From Komagataeibacter xylinus (GTDB taxonomy: Bacteria > Pseudomonadota > Alphaproteobacteria > Acetobacterales > Acetobacteraceae), in the NCBI RefSeq assembly GCF_009834365.1, contig NZ_CP041348.1, positions 3,385,001-3,449,000 on the forward strand: 64,000 nucleotides of DNA. Reading direction: 5' to 3'. Below, piece by piece: positions 60,768-64,000 of the stretch. The first letter of the stretch is position 1; each line of letters begins with the position of its first letter. Under the pieces are notes generated by a model that ran no database searches, was not told where the DNA came from, and saw nothing but the letters and a program-made list of their open reading frames with translations. The translations under genes were made by a program, and so were the position numbers.

Positions 60768-61685
60768 ATGACCGATCGCGTCTTCAATGTCTTGTTTCTG
60801 TGTACGGGTAATTCCGCACGTTCAATCTTGGCCGAGAGCATCCTGCGCAAGGATGGTGCCGGCCAGTTCAGGGTCTTCTCCGCCGGTAGCCATCCCAAGG
60901 GGCAGGTCAATCCTCTCGCCTTGAAAGTGCTGGCGAACTTCGACTACCCGACCGAGGGACTGCGTTCCAAGCCCTGGGATGAGTTTGCTGTTGCGAACGC
61001 TCCCGTTATGGATTTCGTTTTTACCGTCTGCGATGACGCTGCTGGAGAAGTCTGTCCGGTATGGCCGGGGAAACCCATCACGGCCCATTGGGGCATTCCC
61101 GATCCGAGTAATGTTTCGGGAACCGATGCCGACCGGGAGCGAGCGTTCGTCTCGGCGTTCAAGGGTCTGAAGAACCGGATTTCCCTGCTTGTCGCATTGC
61201 CGCTGGCCAAGCTTGCGACTGCAAGTCTGGTGACGAAATTGCGCGACATTGGCATCGAGCCAACCGGCGTCACGATCTATCATAACCCGGATTGCGGCAC
61301 ATCGCGCAATACGCTTGCCCTGATCCGAAATACGGGGATCGAGCCAACCATCATCGAATACCTCAAAACACCGCCATCGCGCGCCGAACTGGTCAGTCTG
61401 ATCACGCGCATGGGGATCTCGGTTCGCGATCTCCTGCGGCGCAAGGGCACGCCCTATGATGAGCTTGGCCTCGATAATCCGGCCTTGAGCGATGACGACC
61501 TAATCGACGCCATGATGGCGCATCCAATCCTGATCAACCGGCCCATCGTCGTCACCCCGCTGGGTACGGCACTCTGCCGTCCGTCCGAGGTGGTTCTGGA
61601 CATCCTGCCCAACCCGCAGAGAGGCGCTTTCGTCAAAGAGGACGGGGAGAAGATCGTCGATGAATCCGGCAAGCGGATCGTCTGA
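60768..61685 (+). CDS. arsC: Fused arsenate reductase: phosphatase-type plus glutaredoxin-type domains
   Basis: The protein is about 305 residues with two unrelated arsenate reductases in one chain. Residues of about 1-140 are the low-molecular-weight phosphatase type, with the CX5R loop [15 protein letters not shown] and the aspartate loop [10 protein letters not shown]. Residues of about 165-300 are the glutaredoxin-coupled ArsC type, with the active cysteine in [16 protein letters not shown] and the KxxR-type GTPYDELGL region. Either converts arsenate to arsenite for ArsB. An in-frame GTG at 60756 could be an earlier start. Confidence 0.9.
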   Translation: MTDRVFNVLFLCTGNSARSILAESILRKDGAGQFRVFSAGSHPKGQVNPLALKVLANFDYPTEGLRSKPWDEFAVANAPVMDFVFTVCDDAAGEVCPVWPGKPITAHWGIPDPSNVSGTDADRERAFVSAFKGLKNRISLLVALPLAKLATASLVTKLRDIGIEPTGVTIYHNPDCGTSRNTLALIRNTGIEPTIIEYLKTPPSRAELVSLITRMGISVRDLLRRKGTPYDELGLDNPALSDDDLIDAMMAHPILINRPIVVTPLGTALCRPSEVVLDILPNPQRGAFVKEDGEKIVDESGKRIV

Positions 61686-62980
61686 TGCTGGCGCTTCTGA
61701 TTTTCGTTGCCACGCTGGTTTTTGTCATCTGGCAGCCTCGGGGGCTGGGTATCGGCTGGAGTGCCATGGCAGGCGCCGCCGTGGCCCTGGCGGCTGGCGT
61801 GATCCACTGGCACGACATTCCTGTCGTCTGGCACATCGTCTGGGACGCAACCTTTACCTTTATCGCGCTGATCGTCATCTCGCTGTTGCTGGATGAGGCC
61901 GGATTCTTCCATTGGGCCGCCCTGCACGTCGTGCGCTGGGGCAAAGGGCGAGGCCGGACGCTGTTCCCGCTGATCGTGGTGCTGGGAGCGGCCATTGCGG
62001 CTGTGTTCGCCAATGACGGCGCGGCCCTGCTGCTGACGCCCATCGTCATCGCCATCCTCACGCAGCTTCGCCTCAGCCCTGCTGCGGCGCTGGCCTTTAT
62101 TATCGCCACTGGCTTCGTCGCGGATACCACCAGCCTGCCGCTTGTCATCTCCAACCTGGTGAACATCGTCAGCGCCAATTTCTTTGGCATTGCGTTCGAT
62201 CGCTATGCCGCGATCATGGTCCCTGTCGATCTGGTAGCACTTGGTGCAACGCTTGCCGTCCTGTGGCTGTGGTACCGGCGGCAGGTGCCTGCGACCTATC
62301 CCGTCGCCGAACTGCCCGCACCTGCCACGGCCATTCGTGACCACCATGTATTCCGGGCGGCATTTCCGCTGCTGGCCCTCGTTCTGGCGGCCTATTTCCT
62401 GACAGCGCCGTTTCATATCCCGGTCTGTGTCGTAGCCTGCCTGGCCGCCGGAACCCTGTTGCTCGTCGCCGGGTATGGCCGGGTGATCCCTGTTCGCAAG
62501 GTGCTGCGGGGCGCCCCGTGGCAGATCGTGATCTTCTCCCTGGGCATGTATCTGGTGGTCTACGGGCTGCGCAATGCCGGGCTGACTGACTACCTTGCGA
62601 CCGCACTGGTCTGGCTTGGCCATCAGGGGACGTTCACGGCCACCATCGGCACCGGCTTTCTGGCGGCTGTTCTGTCGTCCATCATGAACAATATGCCGAG
62701 TGTGCTGGTCGGGGCGCTGGCGATCCAACAGGCTCACGACATCACGCCGCTGACACGCGACCTGATGATCTATGCCAACGTCATCGGCTGCGACCTCGGG
62801 CCAAAATTCACGCCGATTGGTAGTCTCGCAACACTGCTGTGGCTGCATGTGCTGGCATCCAAGAACCATCGGGTCACATGGGGGCAGTATATGAAAGTTG
62901 GACTGGCGATTACGCCGCCCGTCCTGCTGGCAACACTCGCGGCGCTGGCTCTGTGGCTGCCCCGGATCAGCCATCCGTAA
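61685..62980 (+). CDS. arsB: Arsenite efflux permease ArsB
   Basis: The protein is 431 residues with about 12 membrane segments of the ArsB/NhaD type, including the ArsB half-repeats [20 protein letters not shown] and [20 protein letters not shown] (the NDGA and NN motifs in the two half-helices) and [17 protein letters not shown] near the end. It exports arsenite across the inner membrane. The start overlaps the arsC stop (TGATG). Confidence 0.93.
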   Translation: MLALLIFVATLVFVIWQPRGLGIGWSAMAGAAVALAAGVIHWHDIPVVWHIVWDATFTFIALIVISLLLDEAGFFHWAALHVVRWGKGRGRTLFPLIVVLGAAIAAVFANDGAALLLTPIVIAILTQLRLSPAAALAFIIATGFVADTTSLPLVISNLVNIVSANFFGIAFDRYAAIMVPVDLVALGATLAVLWLWYRRQVPATYPVAELPAPATAIRDHHVFRAAFPLLALVLAAYFLTAPFHIPVCVVACLAAGTLLLVAGYGRVIPVRKVLRGAPWQIVIFSLGMYLVVYGLRNAGLTDYLATALVWLGHQGTFTATIGTGFLAAVLSSIMNNMPSVLVGALAIQQAHDITPLTRDLMIYANVIGCDLGPKFTPIGSLATLLWLHVLASKNHRVTWGQYMKVGLAITPPVLLATLAALALWLPRISHP

Positions 62981-63001
62981 TGCACGAAGGGACCGATATC
63001 T

Positions 63002-63700
63002 ATGACCGAATCTGAGCTGCCCGCCCTGCATCCTGAATATCTCGAACGGATTGACCTCGCGCGGCTTGAGCCACACCCACGGGATGACCATCCGCCGCGT
63101 ATCCTTCTTCTCTACGGCTCTTTGCGCCCCCGATCCTTCAGCCGGTTGCTGGTGCTTGAGGCAGAACGCATCCTGAAGGTGCTGGGGGCCGAGACACGGG
63201 TGTTCGACCCGACCGGCCTGCCGGTAGCGGATTCCGTGCCCGCAAGTCATTCGAAGGTGCGGGAACTGCGGGAACTCTCGATCTGGTCTGAAGGCCAGGT
63301 CTGGTGCAGCCCCGAACGGCACGGCAACATCACTGCCGTGTTCAAGAACCAGATCGACTGGTTGCCCCTGACCGAAGGCTCGATCCGCCCGACGCAGGGC
63401 CGCACGCTGGCGGTCATGCAGGTTTCGGGCGGATCGCAGAGCTTCAATTCCGTCAATGCCCTACGGGTGCTGGGCCGGTGGATGCGGATGTTCACCGTCC
63501 CCAATCAGTCCAGCGTGCCGATGGCCTATACCCAGTTCGGTGACGATGACCGGATGAAGCCATCCCCCCTCTATGACCGGATGGTAGATGTCATGGAGGA
63601 GCTGATGAAGTTCACATGGCTGCTGCGCGACCGGACCGACTACCTCGTTGATCGCTACAGCGAACGCAAGGCGGAATTCCGTCTCCCGGAAAGTCTGTGA
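63002..63700 (+). CDS. arsH: NADPH-dependent FMN reductase ArsH
   Basis: The protein has 232 residues. [20 protein letters not shown] is the flavodoxin-like FMN-binding loop of ArsH, and [20 protein letters not shown] its conserved central segment. The family oxidises trivalent organoarsenicals to less toxic pentavalent forms. It starts 21 bp after arsB in the same operon. Confidence 0.92.
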   Translation: MTESELPALHPEYLERIDLARLEPHPRDDHPPRILLLYGSLRPRSFSRLLVLEAERILKVLGAETRVFDPTGLPVADSVPASHSKVRELRELSIWSEGQVWCSPERHGNITAVFKNQIDWLPLTEGSIRPTQGRTLAVMQVSGGSQSFNSVNALRVLGRWMRMFTVPNQSSVPMAYTQFGDDDRMKPSPLYDRMVDVMEELMKFTWLLRDRTDYLVDRYSERKAEFRLPESL

Positions 63701-63708
63701 GCCGGGCA

Positions 63709-64000
63709 ATGGCGGAACAGTTCGATGTTGTGATCGTGGGAGGCGGTCAGGCGGCCCTCGCCGCGTCGTATTTTCTACGACGGACCGGACTGCGTTACGT
63801 CATTCTTGATAACGGGACGCAGGCGGGTGGTGCATGGGTGCATGGCTGGGACTCCCTGCATCTGTTTTCACCCGCGTCCTACAGTTCGCTGCCCGGCTGG
63901 CCGATGCCAGACACGCCGGATGGCGGCTATCCGACCCGTGACGAGGTGTTGGACTATCTGCACCGCTACGAGGCGCGCTATGCGCCGCCGATCCGCCGTC
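63709..64000 (+). CDS. arsO: Flavin-containing monooxygenase-like ArsO (truncated by window end)
   Basis: 97 codons are visible. FDVVIVGGGQAALAASYFLR is the FAD-binding GxGxxA region, followed by VILDNGTQAGGAWVHGWDSL and HLFSPASYSSLPGWPMP, typical of the NAD(P)/FAD-dependent oxidoreductases called ArsO in ars operons. It starts 8 bp after arsH (a GTG at 63697 overlapping the arsH stop is an alternative) and continues past 64000. Confidence 0.8.
   Translation, partial: MAEQFDVVIVGGGQAALAASYFLRRTGLRYVILDNGTQAGGAWVHGWDSLHLFSPASYSSLPGWPMPDTPDGGYPTRDEVLDYLHRYEARYAPPIRR

Noticed and set aside
61454..63322. A 622-codon minus-strand open frame opposite arsC/arsB/arsH
   Set aside because: It is antisense to well-supported ars genes, is rich in Q/R/D typical of shadow frames and has no domain.

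Overview
The window looks like an alphaproteobacterial replicon, most likely an acetic acid bacterium (Acetobacteraceae) or close relative. This is inferred from the moderately GC-rich coding style, the P-type trb conjugation operon of the traG-copG-trbBCDEJLFGI-DUF2274 layout, and the companion DUF736/DUF2493/DUF932/DUF2285/DUF2840 genes typical of alphaproteobacterial plasmids and integrative elements. No rRNA, complete tRNA, CRISPR array or intact insertion sequence is visible.

Layout. (1) 0-4.7 kb: TetR regulators, a small SDR/methyltransferase unit, a VOC protein, and the degraded tail of a second conjugative relaxase. (2) 4.7-11 kb: a five-gene minus-strand cluster, UbiD-type decarboxylase / UbiX-type prenyltransferase / DUF554 / PPOX-like flavoprotein / tannase-family esterase, divergent from a LysR regulator. 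It fits hydrolysis of phenolic esters followed by non-oxidative decarboxylation of the released hydroxybenzoate. (3) 11-14.5 kb: a siderophore-interacting flavin reductase and a B12-dependent ribonucleotide reductase with two NrdR-like boxes. (4) About 14.8-14.94 kb: a strong minus-strand terminator followed by a 19-bp piece identical to the expected 3' end of an initiator tRNA. I read this as the attachment-site scar of an integrative element that occupies the rest of the window. (5) 15.4-20 kb: a probable defence island with a PD-(D/E)XK-like protein and a RloC/PrrC-like ATPase carrying a zinc-hook CPxC. (6) 20.4-30.4 kb: redox/acetyltransferase/TetR and GST cargo, then a complete RND efflux system with its own TetR. 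(7) 31.4-43.4 kb: the type IV secretion (trb) operon and coupling protein. (8) 43.6-45.5 kb: a small orphan gene and a two-gene abortive-infection-like HEPN operon. (9) 45.5-51.9 kb: relaxase, lytic transglycosylase, TraF peptidase, RepA and AlpA-type regulator. (10) 52-60.2 kb: maintenance genes (DUF736, DUF2493, toprim, HU, DUF932, ParB) separated by gaps that hold large stem-loops. (11) 60.4-64 kb: an arsenic operon arsR-arsC(fused)-arsB-arsH-arsO, cut by the window end.

How the parts fit: the trb genes overlap by 1-4 bp and form one transfer apparatus. traG and trbB are each preceded by the same operator-like block, probably the target of the ribbon-helix-helix protein encoded between them. 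RepA, ParB and HU suggest the element replicates at least transiently, and arsenic resistance, efflux and two defence modules are its cargo. Two maintenance genes (DUF2840; DUF6499-DUF2285) carry single-base frameshifts in short G/C runs, so they are either recent mutations or sequencing errors.
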